From NCBI GenBank assembly GCA_000525675.1, contig CP002190.1, forward strand, positions 868,001 through 932,000: a stretch of 64,000 bases of DNA, given 5' to 3'. Shown piece by piece: positions 1 to 7,908 of this stretch; within the stretch, counting starts at the first letter, position 1; the number at the start of each line of letters is the position of its first letter. Both the position numbers and the translations under genes were made by a program. Below the pieces are notes generated by a model. That model was given only the letters and a program-made list of their open reading frames with translations, made no database searches and had not been told where the DNA came from. This DNA comes from Bdellovibrio bacteriovorus W. GTDB taxonomy: Bacteria > Bdellovibrionota > Bdellovibrionia > Bdellovibrionales > Bdellovibrionaceae.

Positions 1-304
1 ATAAAAACACAGACCCTCTTGACGAGTCATTGAAGTTTAATGGGGCTAAGGGATTTTTTAGGGAAATCATTGGATCTGACAGAGAGCTTGGTTCCTTTCG
101 GGACGGCGGCCCTACGAAAGGCTGAAAAATTGCGGCGCATTATGGGGCCTAAGCCTTGCTCAAAGCAGACTATCTCACTATCACTAAAGGGAAAATTGCA
201 CTATAAGTGAAATCAGCTCAATCGGAAGTTGAAGTTGACCGATAGGGCCCTTTTGTCGTTTTAGTGGCAAAGCATACTGGAAACTTGTTTTTAAGGAGAC
301 CACC
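1..304. other. Non-coding leader upstream of acyl-CoA dehydrogenase
   Basis: No convincing gene is present. The clearest structure is an imperfect hairpin at about 94-121, with arms CCTTTCG and CGAAAGG around a GGG/CCC inner stem. A short stem (TCGG/CCGA) lies near 224-244. A TATAAG box near 202 has no good -35 partner. The segment could be the 5' leader of the downstream gene or the end of a gene outside the window. I recognise no riboswitch. Confidence 0.4.
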
Positions 305-1513
305 ATGTCTTTCGACTGGAAAGCATTTGATCTTTACAATCCCACACCTGAGCACTCAATGCTGCGTGAAACTGTTCAAGCTTTCACACAGGCGGAGGTC
401 GAACCCCAAGCCCATGAGTTTGATCGCAAAGAGCAGTTCAATCTTGAGCTCTTTAAAAAAGTCGGAGAGTTAGGACTTTTGGGAATTACAGTTCCTGAAG
501 AGTACGGTGGAGCAGGTATGGACCCAACAGCTGCGGTTATTGTCCATGAAGAACTTTCTGCTTCAGATCCAGGATTTGCTTTGGCTTATTTAGCGCACTC
601 TATGCTTTGCGTGAACAACATTGCCGTCAATGGCAGTGAAGAACAAAAAATGCGAGTGCTTCCAAAACTTTGCTCTGGCGAGTGGATTGGCTCCATGGCA
701 ATGTCAGAACCCGCCGTAGGAACCGATGTTCTAGGTATGCAATCAACTGCAGTAAAAAAAGGTGACCACTATATTCTCAATGGTCGTAAAATGTGGATCA
801 CAAACGGAACGATCGATGAGAAAAACACCCCTTGTGATTTGACGTTGGTCTATGCAAAAACTGGCGAGAAAAACGGTCGTTCATTGGTATCTACGTTTCT
901 TGTTGAAAAAGATCACAAAGGATTCTCTGTAGGACAAAAAATCAAAGACAAGTTGGGAATGCGTGCTTCAAACACGGCTGAGCTAGTTTATCAAGATTGT
1001 GAAGTGCCAGTATCAGCTCTTGTCGGTGCAGAAGGCGACTCTATGTTGCATATGATGCGCAATCTTGAAATCGAAAGATTAACTCTTGCAGCAATGAGCT
1101 TAGGGATTGCAAGACGCTCTATCGAAATTATGAATCGCTACGCAACCGAGCGTGAGGCTTTCGGAAAGTCGCTGAACTTCTTCGGTCAAATGCAGCGCTA
1201 CATTGCTGATAGTTATGCTGAATACAAATCAGCACGTGCTTATGTTTACGAAACAGCTCGTCGCATGGATTTGAATGCGGAAGGCAATCGTCTAGATTCT
1301 GATGGTGTGAAACTTGTGGCAACGACTATGGCGAAAAATGTTGCTGATAGAGCTATTCAAGTTCTAGGCGGTTACGGTTATGTCGGAGAGTACGTCGTTG
1401 AAAGACTATGGAGAGATGCAAAGCTTCTTGAAATTGGTGGCGGTACTCTTGAAGCTCACCAAAAAAATATCACTCGTGATTTAGCAAAAAATCCAGGGTC
1501 GCTTTATAAATAA
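305..1513 (+). CDS. Acyl-CoA dehydrogenase, isovaleryl-CoA dehydrogenase-like
   Basis: This is a flavin-dependent acyl-CoA dehydrogenase of 402 aa, the usual family length. It should oxidise an acyl-CoA at the alpha-beta bond and pass electrons to ETF in the cytoplasm. Visible signatures are the FAD/substrate segment AMSEPAVGTDV (about 131-141), WITNG (about 164-168) and the C-terminal GGYGYVGEYVVERLWRDAK stretch. Most short/medium-chain members carry the base in a C-terminal EGT motif. Here that site reads EIGGGT, while a Glu sits in LEIERL (E257), the position used by isovaleryl-CoA dehydrogenase. A branched-chain or related substrate is therefore more likely than a straight-chain one (inference). 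The start is chosen by the SD AAGGAG. TrmH follows after 24 nt. Confidence 0.9.
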   Translation: MSFDWKAFDLYNPTPEHSMLRETVQAFTQAEVEPQAHEFDRKEQFNLELFKKVGELGLLGITVPEEYGGAGMDPTAAVIVHEELSASDPGFALAYLAHSMLCVNNIAVNGSEEQKMRVLPKLCSGEWIGSMAMSEPAVGTDVLGMQSTAVKKGDHYILNGRKMWITNGTIDEKNTPCDLTLVYAKTGEKNGRSLVSTFLVEKDHKGFSVGQKIKDKLGMRASNTAELVYQDCEVPVSALVGAEGDSMLHMMRNLEIERLTLAAMSLGIARRSIEIMNRYATEREAFGKSLNFFGQMQRYIADSYAEYKSARAYVYETARRMDLNAEGNRLDSDGVKLVATTMAKNVADRAIQVLGGYGYVGEYVVERLWRDAKLLEIGGGTLEAHQKNITRDLAKNPGSLYK

Positions 1514-1537
1514 GCGACTCTTTGTAAAAGGTTATCT

Positions 1538-2254
1538 ATGTTCCCACACGGCCCATCGATTGAGTTATCTTCTAAGTTATCCGTGTCTTATAAAGACGTC
1601 CTTGAGCACATCGGTCCTTTGTTGACCGATGAACGCAAAGTTAAAATCGACAGAGTCGTGGCCGAAAGAAATTTCGACACGGCTGTGGTTTTAGAGAGCA
1701 TCTATGACCGTGGAAATGTATCGGCGGTCATGCGCAGTGCTGAGGGCATGGGCTTTGGGAACTTTCATGTTATCGAGACTCAAGAAAAGTTTAAAGAATC
1801 TCAACGTGTGACCCAAGGTGCTGACAAGTGGGTTGAAGTTAAAAAATGGAAGCAGACGGCTGAGTGCGTGAAAGATCTTAAAGCCAAGGGTTATAAGATC
1901 TATGTAACTCATTTAGATGCTAATGCGAAGCCTCTACACGAAATGGACTTTTCTGGAAAAACCGCGCTTGTTCTTGGAAACGAAAAAAGCGGTGTCAGTG
2001 CAGAGATGATTGCTGCGGCTGATGCGACGGTTATTATTCCCATGACAGGCTTTGTTCAAAGCTTCAATATATCTGTTGCAGGTGCATTAAGTCTTTATCA
2101 TATCTCTGAAGATCGCAGAACTCGTCTGGGGACGAATGCTTCTTTGACTCCAGAAGAAAAAGATATCTTAACGGCTTATTACTATCTGCGCACACAGGAT
2201 TCCGCTGTCTCTTATCTTGAAGAGATGAAAGCAAGAGGTCAGTTGAAAGGATGA
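1538..2254 (+). CDS. trmH: SpoU/TrmH family tRNA (guanosine-2'-O-)-methyltransferase
   Basis: A SPOUT-class RNA 2'-O-ribose methyltransferase of 238 aa, cytoplasmic. All three SpoU motifs are visible: the Asn/Arg motif RGNVSAVMRSAEGMGFGN (about 58-75), LVLGNEKSGVS in the middle, and IPMTGFVQSFNISVAGAL, which forms the knotted SAM pocket. The N- and C-terminal extensions resemble TrmH (Gm18 of tRNA) more than RlmB. The exact target is inferred from overall similarity. An AAAGG stretch precedes the ATG. The stop overlaps the start of the next gene in an ATGA arrangement, so the two are probably translationally coupled. Confidence 0.87.
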   Translation: MFPHGPSIELSSKLSVSYKDVLEHIGPLLTDERKVKIDRVVAERNFDTAVVLESIYDRGNVSAVMRSAEGMGFGNFHVIETQEKFKESQRVTQGADKWVEVKKWKQTAECVKDLKAKGYKIYVTHLDANAKPLHEMDFSGKTALVLGNEKSGVSAEMIAAADATVIIPMTGFVQSFNISVAGALSLYHISEDRRTRLGTNASLTPEEKDILTAYYYLRTQDSAVSYLEEMKARGQLKG

Positions 2255-3144
2255 GGATGAATTTTTTAGTTACGTTATTGGCAAGTTTGGTTTTTGTAAT
2301 TTCTTGTGCAGAGAAGAAACGATCTGCTTCTGAAAACGGAAATCCTCCACCAGTGAGGTATTCTAAAGATATGACTCGTCCGGCGGTGAGTGAGCCTCAG
2401 GAAGCGGTTTTTGAAAAAGAGGCCAATTCATCAAAACCTCTTCGTTATCGTAAGATTGATGATCTAAGAGTTTCTGCAAGTGGAGCTTTTAGTCAAAAAG
2501 CTCTGCGCGATATTCGCCAGCCCTCTAAGAAGATTAAATTTGATCTGATCATTTTCGATTTGCGCCAAGAGCCTCATGGTTTGGTCAATGATCAACCTAT
2601 TGCTTGGATGGCACCGAATAATTTTGGCAGTGTGGATTTAACGCTCGACGAAGCCATTCGCAGAGAACGACGCCTTTTAGGCGATCTTCAGATCGGCGAA
2701 AAGATTTTAAATACGACAATTAAAAGTATTGAAACTGAAGAGTCGATGATCAGAACCAGTGGGCATCAGTACTTGCGCTTTGCTGTGACGGAGCATCTTC
2801 GTCCGGTAGATAGTGAAGTCGATCGCTTTGTTGAGAAAATGGCGACGTTGCCAGAAAAGACCTGGGTGCATCTGCATGATCGAACAGGGGAAGGTCGTTC
2901 CTCTATGTTTATGCTGATGTATGACTTCTTGGTTTCTGCACGTTATCTAAGTTTTGAAGAGATTCTAGAAAAACACCGTAAGCTTGGCTCTGTGGATTTG
3001 ATGAAGGTGGGTGTTGATACAGATTGGAATCATACCTTTAAAAAAGAGCGGGCAGATTTTATTCGTGAGTTTTATAAGTACGCAAAAGAAAATCCACGCG
3101 GAGAGACACTAACTTGGTCTCAGTGGTTAAAAAAGCATCCTTAA
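2251..3144 (+). CDS. Lipoprotein with PTP-like phytase fold, catalytic Cys replaced by Asp
   Basis: A 297-aa protein with a lipoprotein signal (lipobox VISC, residues about 16-19), so probably membrane-anchored in the envelope. The body matches PTP-like inositol-phosphate phosphatases (PTP-type phytases): IIFDLRQEPHG (about 98-108), WMAPNNFG, and LPEKTWVHLHDRTGEGRSS before MFMLMYDFL. In the active family the P-loop is HCxxGxGR(T/S). Here it is H209-D210-R-T-G-E-G-R216-S217, and codon 210 is plainly GAT. Without the nucleophile, normal PTP chemistry should be lost, so a binding or regulatory role is more likely (inference). It overlaps trmH by 4 nt. An alternative start is M3. A bidirectional terminator follows. 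Confidence 0.75.
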   Translation: MRMNFLVTLLASLVFVISCAEKKRSASENGNPPPVRYSKDMTRPAVSEPQEAVFEKEANSSKPLRYRKIDDLRVSASGAFSQKALRDIRQPSKKIKFDLIIFDLRQEPHGLVNDQPIAWMAPNNFGSVDLTLDEAIRRERRLLGDLQIGEKILNTTIKSIETEESMIRTSGHQYLRFAVTEHLRPVDSEVDRFVEKMATLPEKTWVHLHDRTGEGRSSMFMLMYDFLVSARYLSFEEILEKHRKLGSVDLMKVGVDTDWNHTFKKERADFIREFYKYAKENPRGETLTWSQWLKKHP

Positions 3145-3148
3145 AGTA

Positions 3149-3176
3149 AAAAGGCTTCCACCTGGAAGCCTTTTTG
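3149..3176. terminator. Bidirectional Rho-independent terminator
   Basis: A perfect 10-bp stem (AAGGCTTCCA / TGGAAGCCTT) has a 2-nt loop. A T-rich run follows on the plus strand and an A-rich run precedes it. It sits between convergent genes and can serve both. Confidence 0.8.
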
Positions 3177-3179
3177 TTT

Positions 3180-4781
3180 CTAATTCTTTCGAATGATAAT
3201 GGATTTCATCAAAGGATCTTGATCGGGAAGTTCGAAGTCCAGACCTTGTAAAGGAGCATCGAGAACTTTGAACGAGAAATCTTTTTTGAGTTTGTTCAAA
3301 CGTAAATGCAAATCTCCCGTGGTCCATTTCTCGTAGTTTGTACAGAAAAGCAGAAGGCCATTTTTTTCAAGACAGTAAAGACAATTTAAAACGAGCTCGT
3401 CGAAGTTTTTGCTGATCGAAAAGGTTCCGTTTTTAGATCTGCCAAAAGAAGGCGGGTCGCAGACGATGAGTCCGTACTTACGTTTGCGGCGATAAGCGCC
3501 TTTTAAAAACAAGAGGCAATCTTGAACCCAGAATTCGTACTTTTCATCTTCTGGATCTAAACCATTGATTTCAAAATTGCGTTTGCTCCATTCAATGAAG
3601 TTCGCGGAGACATCCACGGTACAAACATCGCGAGCCCCCGCAAGCGCTGAAACGACACTGAAGCCACTCGTGTAAGAAAAAAGATTAAGAACAGAGCGCC
3701 CTTCGGCTTGGCTTGCGACCCACATACGATTTTCTCTTTGATCCAAAAAGAGTCCTGGAGAAAGTCCTGAGTCACTGCGCAGTTCAAAGCTCACTTGGTT
3801 TTCTTTAGCTTGCCAGCGAGTTTCTGGATTGCGTGCCGTCCACATAATCTGTGCATTCGGGTTATCGCCTCGATTAAGCATTTTACGGACGTAGAGTTTC
3901 TTATCTAATTTTTCTGCGATCTCTTCAAAGCGCATTATATCAGCATCAGTAGGGTCTGACTCTTTATACCAGTAGACCCAGATATGATCTCCGTATTGAT
4001 CAATTCGATAGGTATCGATATCGCGATGGGAAAGTCGCAGACACTGTTCATTAGAATCTTTGCGACCAAAAAGTCTTTCACGCCGTTGGAGAGCTTCATA
4101 AAGAGCTAAGGTCTCTTCATCGTGAGAGATTCCCTCACTGGCCCAAGCTGGTAAAGCCGTTTGAAAGAAATAGTCTTTGCCATTTACTTTAAAGCGACTT
4201 GAAAGGGAATGTAGGCAGAGTCTGAAGAAGGGTTTCCCGTTATGATCTTTATCGCCCAGCACGGGGATGCCGTTAGCTTCGGCATGCAAGCGGATCTGAT
4301 GAGGTTTGCCTGTAAGAGGTTGTGCCTCCCAAAGATAATATTCTCCACGCGAACCTAGAAACTTAAATCGAGTGTGTGCATTGGGTTCTTTGTCAGTCTC
4401 GCTGACAAAGGCATTCTTTTCTTTATGGATGAAGCTTTTGTAATCAAACTCTGTTTTTGCAGATTTTTGATGAGTTAAAAATAGATATTTCTTTTCAACT
4501 TCTTGATTTTCTAAAAGCTGAGTTAAAGAAGCCGCCATCTCAGGAGTCGTGGCAAACATCATGGCTCCTGAGGTGCCCTTGTCTAAACGCTGGACGACAA
4601 AGAGTTTCTTGTCTAAGGCGTCTTCATAAATTTCCACGCAGCCTCTTTGTCCAAAGGCAGGGGTGTGGGTATTGATGCCAGAAATTTTATCGATAAAGAT
4701 AAGATCTGGCATTTCGGTGTACTGTAGATTAATAGCGCGTGTCATCACTGTGATTATAAGCCGGTTTTGATTGAGGGTCAT
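3180..4781 (-). CDS. Fused RluA-type pseudouridine synthase and RlmI-like methyltransferase
   Basis: A 533-aa protein with two RNA-modification modules. The N-terminal part (about 24-220) is an RluA-family pseudouridine synthase with the catalytic motif RLDKGTSG (Asp67) and the GKPHQIRLH segment. The C-terminal half (about 230-533) is a class I SAM methyltransferase like RlmI: LFLDQRENR, the SAM-binding LNLFSYTSGFSV segment, and motif IV DPPSFGRSK (Asp442). A FCTN segment lies where RlmI-type enzymes have a C-terminal Cys motif. rRNA is the likely substrate, with the two activities possibly acting on neighbouring bases (inference). The start is uncertain: no SD precedes M1, M13 or M24, and a TATAAT box lies within the first 12 codons, so M24 (MPDLIF) is possible. 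Confidence 0.8.
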   Translation of the reverse strand: MTLNQNRLIITVMTRAINLQYTEMPDLIFIDKISGINTHTPAFGQRGCVEIYEDALDKKLFVVQRLDKGTSGAMMFATTPEMAASLTQLLENQEVEKKYLFLTHQKSAKTEFDYKSFIHKEKNAFVSETDKEPNAHTRFKFLGSRGEYYLWEAQPLTGKPHQIRLHAEANGIPVLGDKDHNGKPFFRLCLHSLSSRFKVNGKDYFFQTALPAWASEGISHDEETLALYEALQRRERLFGRKDSNEQCLRLSHRDIDTYRIDQYGDHIWVYWYKESDPTDADIMRFEEIAEKLDKKLYVRKMLNRGDNPNAQIMWTARNPETRWQAKENQVSFELRSDSGLSPGLFLDQRENRMWVASQAEGRSVLNLFSYTSGFSVVSALAGARDVCTVDVSANFIEWSKRNFEINGLDPEDEKYEFWVQDCLLFLKGAYRRKRKYGLIVCDPPSFGRSKNGTFSISKNFDELVLNCLYCLEKNGLLLFCTNYEKWTTGDLHLRLNKLKKDFSFKVLDAPLQGLDFELPDQDPLMKSIIIRKN

Positions 4782-4840
4782 CGGGATATTCGTTAGAAAT
4801 AGAAGCTAGACAAAGGAGAAGCACAACAAGGAGGCACTCC

Positions 4841-5428
4841 ATGAAAAGAACCATCGTTGGCTTAGTTCTATCACTGTTTTTCTTAACAGGTTGTGGAATT
4901 CAATCTCTTCCTCAGGGAAAGAATGCGACAGAAGCAGCACTTGCAGAAGTTAATAACCAATACAAACGTCGTGCTGATTTGATTCCAAATCTTGTAAACG
5001 TGGTTAAGGGCTATGCAAAACATGAGCAAGAAACTCTGACGGCTGTGACCGAGGCGCGCGCAAAGGCGACTTCAACTCAGATTGATCCTTCAAAGGTGAC
5101 TCCTGAAAAACTAGCTGAGTTTCAACAGGCGCAATCAGGTTTATCGCAAGCTTTGGGACGCTTGATGGTCGTTACTGAAAAATATCCAGACTTAAAAGCC
5201 GATCAGAACTTCCGTGATCTTCAAGCACAACTTGAAGGCACAGAGAATAGAATTACGATTGCTCGTCAACGTTACATTGAAACTATTCGTTCATTTAATA
5301 ATTTGATCACAGTGCCACCAACAAGTTTTACAAACTCTTTGGTTTATCATTATGAAAAGATGCCTCAGTGGGACATGACTCCAGAAGAAAAAGCTTCTGC
5401 GGAAAAAGCTCCAGAGGTTAAGTTTTAA
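4841..5428 (+). CDS. LemA family lipoprotein
   Basis: A 195-aa LemA-family protein. An N-terminal hydrophobic segment ends in lipobox LTGC, followed by the family hallmark NQYKRRADLIPNLVNVVKGYA and a long helical region. LemA proteins are membrane-associated helical-bundle proteins of unclear biochemical role. They are often encoded beside TPM-domain proteins, as here. AAGGAGG precedes the start. Only 3 nt separate it from the next gene, so it is the first gene of a three-gene operon. Confidence 0.88.
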   Translation: MKRTIVGLVLSLFFLTGCGIQSLPQGKNATEAALAEVNNQYKRRADLIPNLVNVVKGYAKHEQETLTAVTEARAKATSTQIDPSKVTPEKLAEFQQAQSGLSQALGRLMVVTEKYPDLKADQNFRDLQAQLEGTENRITIARQRYIETIRSFNNLITVPPTSFTNSLVYHYEKMPQWDMTPEEKASAEKAPEVKF

Positions 5429-5431
5429 TCA

Positions 5432-6160
5432 ATGAGAATAGCTTTAAGCTTCCTCATTTTATTTCTTGCGACACCATTCGCGTGGTCGCAAGAAGGATTT
5501 AAAATCCCACCTTTGACGGGCCCAGTTATTGATGAGGTGGGATATCTGAATCGTTCCGATCGCCAAGAGCTGATGCAGCTTCTTTACGACTTCAATCGTC
5601 GTGGCAAGGCCCAAATCCAAGTACTTATAGTCAAAGATCTTCAGGGCATTCCAATTGAGCAGGCCTCTATTCAAATCACCGACAAGTGGAAGCTTGGTGA
5701 TGAAAAGAAAGACAATGGGATTCTGTTTTTAATCTCTGCCAAAGAACGTGCTATGCGCATCGAAGTAGGACAGGGTTTAGAGGGCGCAATTCCTGATATC
5801 TATGCCAAACGAATCATCAGTGATCAGGTCATTCCTTTGTTCCGTGCTCAACGCTATTCCAGTGGAGTCGTGGTGGGGGTGCATGAGATTATGCGCCTTG
5901 CAGATAAAGAGTTCGCAGACGAAAACAATGTAGCCTCTGATGAAGGTGGCGACATTCCTGTAGGGCTTATTATTTTAGTTTTAATCATCATTTCTTTACT
6001 GGGAAGATTCGGTGGAGGACGTGGACGTCATTACCGTGGTGGCTGGGGCGGTGGCTTTGGCGGCGGCGGTTATGGTGGTGGTGGATTCGGCGGCGGTGGC
6101 GGCGGCTGGTCCGGTGGTGGCGGTGGCTTTAGTGGCGGCGGCGCCTCTGGGAACTGGTAA
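5432..6160 (+). CDS. TPM-domain (YgcG-type) membrane protein with glycine-rich tail
   Basis: A 242-aa protein with an N-terminal signal peptide (cleavage probably after FAWS), then a TPM domain (about 30-150; VIDEVGYLNRSDRQ, NGILFLISAKERAMRIEVGQGLEG). One membrane segment follows (about 175-192), and the last 45 residues are almost only Gly with Trp, Tyr, Phe and Ser. The architecture is the common TPM-TM-Gly-rich type, with TPM facing the periplasm. The family has been linked to phosphatase or photosystem/envelope repair roles, but function here is unknown. The pairing with LemA is the usual one. The gene lies between lemA (3 nt) and a second TPM gene (9 nt). Confidence 0.85.
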   Translation: MRIALSFLILFLATPFAWSQEGFKIPPLTGPVIDEVGYLNRSDRQELMQLLYDFNRRGKAQIQVLIVKDLQGIPIEQASIQITDKWKLGDEKKDNGILFLISAKERAMRIEVGQGLEGAIPDIYAKRIISDQVIPLFRAQRYSSGVVVGVHEIMRLADKEFADENNVASDEGGDIPVGLIILVLIIISLLGRFGGGRGRHYRGGWGGGFGGGGYGGGGFGGGGGGWSGGGGGFSGGGASGNW

Positions 6161-6169
6161 GGAGAACCC

Positions 6170-6814
6170 ATGTCTTGGATCGAAAAGTATCTTTCAGCAA
6201 AAGACCTTGAGCAGATCGAAAAAACCATTGATCGAGTGGAAGAGCAAACTCACGGGGAAATCGTTCCGGTGATTGTTAGAAAGTCTTCCACGGTCGGGCA
6301 TGTACCTTTGACTTTGACATTGTTATTAACTCTGATCGTCGTGATGATCGAGTTCCCCTATAGTGATTGGTTATGGGTCACTCCATGGGTGTATCTGTGG
6401 CCATTTTTGATTTTGGCCTTGTTCGGGATTTCTCATTTTCTTGCAAAGATTCCGTGGATTCAAAAAATCTTAGTCCCAGAAAAAGATGAAGTTGAACAAG
6501 TTCAGCAAAGGGCTCACTTAGAGTTCTACATGAACCGCGTTCATCGTACAGAGGCGGGGACAGGGGTTTTGATATTCGTATCTGTGATGGAGAAAAAAGC
6601 GGTGGTGCTTGCTGATGAGGGGATTGCGCAAAAACTTCCTTCGGCAACATGGGATGGCGTTTTAGAAAAACTTCGCAAGAGTCTTCATGATGGTCAGTGG
6701 GGACAAGGTTTTGTACAGGCTATCGAAGAGTGTGGAGAGCATCTTAAGACGCACTTCCCCATTGAGAATCGCTCTGCAAACCAGCTTAAAAATCACCTCG
6801 TGATTAAAGATTAG
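6170..6814 (+). CDS. Second TPM-domain membrane protein
   Basis: A 214-aa protein with a split TPM domain. The N-terminal part (about 1-42, THGEIVPVIVRKSS) is separated from the rest (about 110-190, EAGTGVLIFVSVMEKKAVVLADEGIAQ) by a hairpin of two hydrophobic segments (about 45-65 and 73-93). This differs from the preceding gene, where TPM comes before the single TM. It is third in the LemA-TPM-TPM operon and has SD AAGGAG. The tRNA promoter begins almost directly after the stop. A partner role with the other two proteins is inferred only from linkage. Confidence 0.82.
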   Translation: MSWIEKYLSAKDLEQIEKTIDRVEEQTHGEIVPVIVRKSSTVGHVPLTLTLLLTLIVVMIEFPYSDWLWVTPWVYLWPFLILALFGISHFLAKIPWIQKILVPEKDEVEQVQQRAHLEFYMNRVHRTEAGTGVLIFVSVMEKKAVVLADEGIAQKLPSATWDGVLEKLRKSLHDGQWGQGFVQAIEECGEHLKTHFPIENRSANQLKNHLVIKD

Positions 6815-6818
6815 GTTC

Positions 6819-6846
6819 TTGCTTTTTAAGCACAATCATTCATACT
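6819..6846 (+). promoter_or_regulatory. Putative sigma70-type promoter of tRNA-Arg
   Basis: TTGCTT, a 16-nt spacer and CATACT lie 12 nt upstream of the mature tRNA 5' end. Position and spacing fit a tRNA promoter. Confidence 0.45.
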
Positions 6847-6858
6847 CAAAATCAATGT

Positions 6859-6935
6859 GCGGCCGTAGTTCAGCTGGATAGAGCACCTGGCTTCGAACCA
6901 GGGAGTCGGGAGTTCGAATCTCTCCGGCCGCACCA
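6859..6935 (+). tRNA. tRNA-Arg(TCG)
   Basis: A 77-nt cloverleaf. The acceptor stem GCGGCCG pairs perfectly with CGGCCGC, with discriminator A and an encoded CCA. The D-arm contains AGTTCAGCTGGAT. The anticodon stem CCTGG/CCAGG has loop CTTCGAA, giving anticodon TCG (codon CGA, Arg). The T-arm is GGGAG-TTCGAAT-CTCTCC. It stands alone, with no other tRNA nearby. Confidence 0.96.
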
Positions 6936-6990
6936 AATCTTTCTAAAGACCGAATCAAACCCATTAAAAGAGTTCTGACGAAGGTTCCCG

Positions 6991-7275
6991 ATGTACACAC
7001 TCCTGCAATCTAAATACGTTCGATGTCGGAATTGTCAGCATGTCGGGAAGTCTAAGATAAATAATTATTATCGCGCTTTATTCCTTTTTTTAGCGCTGAT
7101 CATTTTACCTCTCACAATATACTTTTTAATTCATAAGACGATGTGGGGGCTGCAAAATCTCACTGTTGCCGTCATAACGATGGTGGGAGTGGTGGGTGTC
7201 TTTATATCACCCAATGCTCACTCCTGTGAAAAGTGTGGCTCTACCTATTTGCGAGAAATTAAAGATGACGAGTAG
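6991..7275 (+). CDS. Small membrane protein with split zinc ribbon
   Basis: A 94-aa protein not assigned to a family. An N-terminal CRNC pair (about 12-15) and a C-terminal CEKCGSTYL pair (about 79-87) could form one zinc ribbon, bracketing two membrane segments (about 28-46 and 53-71). That places both Cys pairs on the same, probably cytoplasmic, side. SD-like GAAGG precedes the ATG. It lies downstream of the tRNA on the same strand and may share its transcript. Confidence 0.7.
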   Translation: MYTLLQSKYVRCRNCQHVGKSKINNYYRALFLFLALIILPLTIYFLIHKTMWGLQNLTVAVITMVGVVGVFISPNAHSCEKCGSTYLREIKDDE

Positions 7276-7503
7276 GTCGTTTGCCCGAAGGATCGACTCA
7301 CGCACAATGCGAAGAATTCTTATTTAATCTTACTCAAATAATGAAAAGTTAGTCGAAAAAACCAACGTAAAAAAGCGAATCTTGACACGACAAGCGGAGA
7401 TCTTTCCCTTAAAGACTTCTTTAAAACGAAATCTTTGCTTTTAGCTTTCCCATAAAACTTATTGGTGAAGCCGAAAGGTAGAGCGCTTTAAAAAGGAAGT
7501 TTT

Positions 7504-7818
7504 ATGAAAAAAGTAACTTTGCTTGCTGTATTTTTAATGAGTGTATTGCCGGTATCAGCCCATGCTTGTGAAATGCTTCAAGCTCTTTTCTCTGCAAAAG
7601 TTCAAGCGGTAGAACCACTTCAAGGGGAGCAGTGTCGGGTAATAGTATCTTGGGAAGGTCATTGGACCTACAGTCCTGCTTACAGTTGTCCTTTGGATAT
7701 TGATGAAGTGAGTTCTTTTGGGGTGATTACAACTTGTGATTTTCAAGTCGGAGAGAGTGTTTCTGGAATGGCTTATCGCTCAAACAATGCGACACCTCAG
7801 TTTATCTATCTTTATTAA
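7504..7818 (+). CDS. Small secreted Cys-containing protein, unknown
   Basis: A 104-aa protein with a clear signal peptide (MKKVTLLAVFLMSVLPVSAHA). The mature part of about 83 aa has four Cys (CEML, EQCRV, YSCPL, TTCDF), compatible with two disulfides in the periplasm or outside. No family is recognised. SD AAGGAAG lies 5-6 nt before the ATG. About 230 bp upstream contain no gene. It is monocistronic by position. Confidence 0.7.
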   Translation: MKKVTLLAVFLMSVLPVSAHACEMLQALFSAKVQAVEPLQGEQCRVIVSWEGHWTYSPAYSCPLDIDEVSSFGVITTCDFQVGESVSGMAYRSNNATPQFIYLY

Positions 7819-7908
7819 AAGTGTTGTATTTCCAAACTTGATTTTCAATTAGTAGCTTTAGAGAAGTCATAGATTCATGTTAGTATTCCTTTCGGAGGCG
7901 CTGAATCT

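Noticed and set aside
264-473. A 69-codon plus-strand frame overlapping the acyl-CoA dehydrogenase start
   Set aside because: It overlaps a certain gene out of frame and has no domain or SD.
6012-6272. An 86-codon frame spanning the junction of the two TPM genes
   Set aside because: It is an alternative frame of the glycine-codon-rich tail and gives low-complexity Val/Ala sequence.
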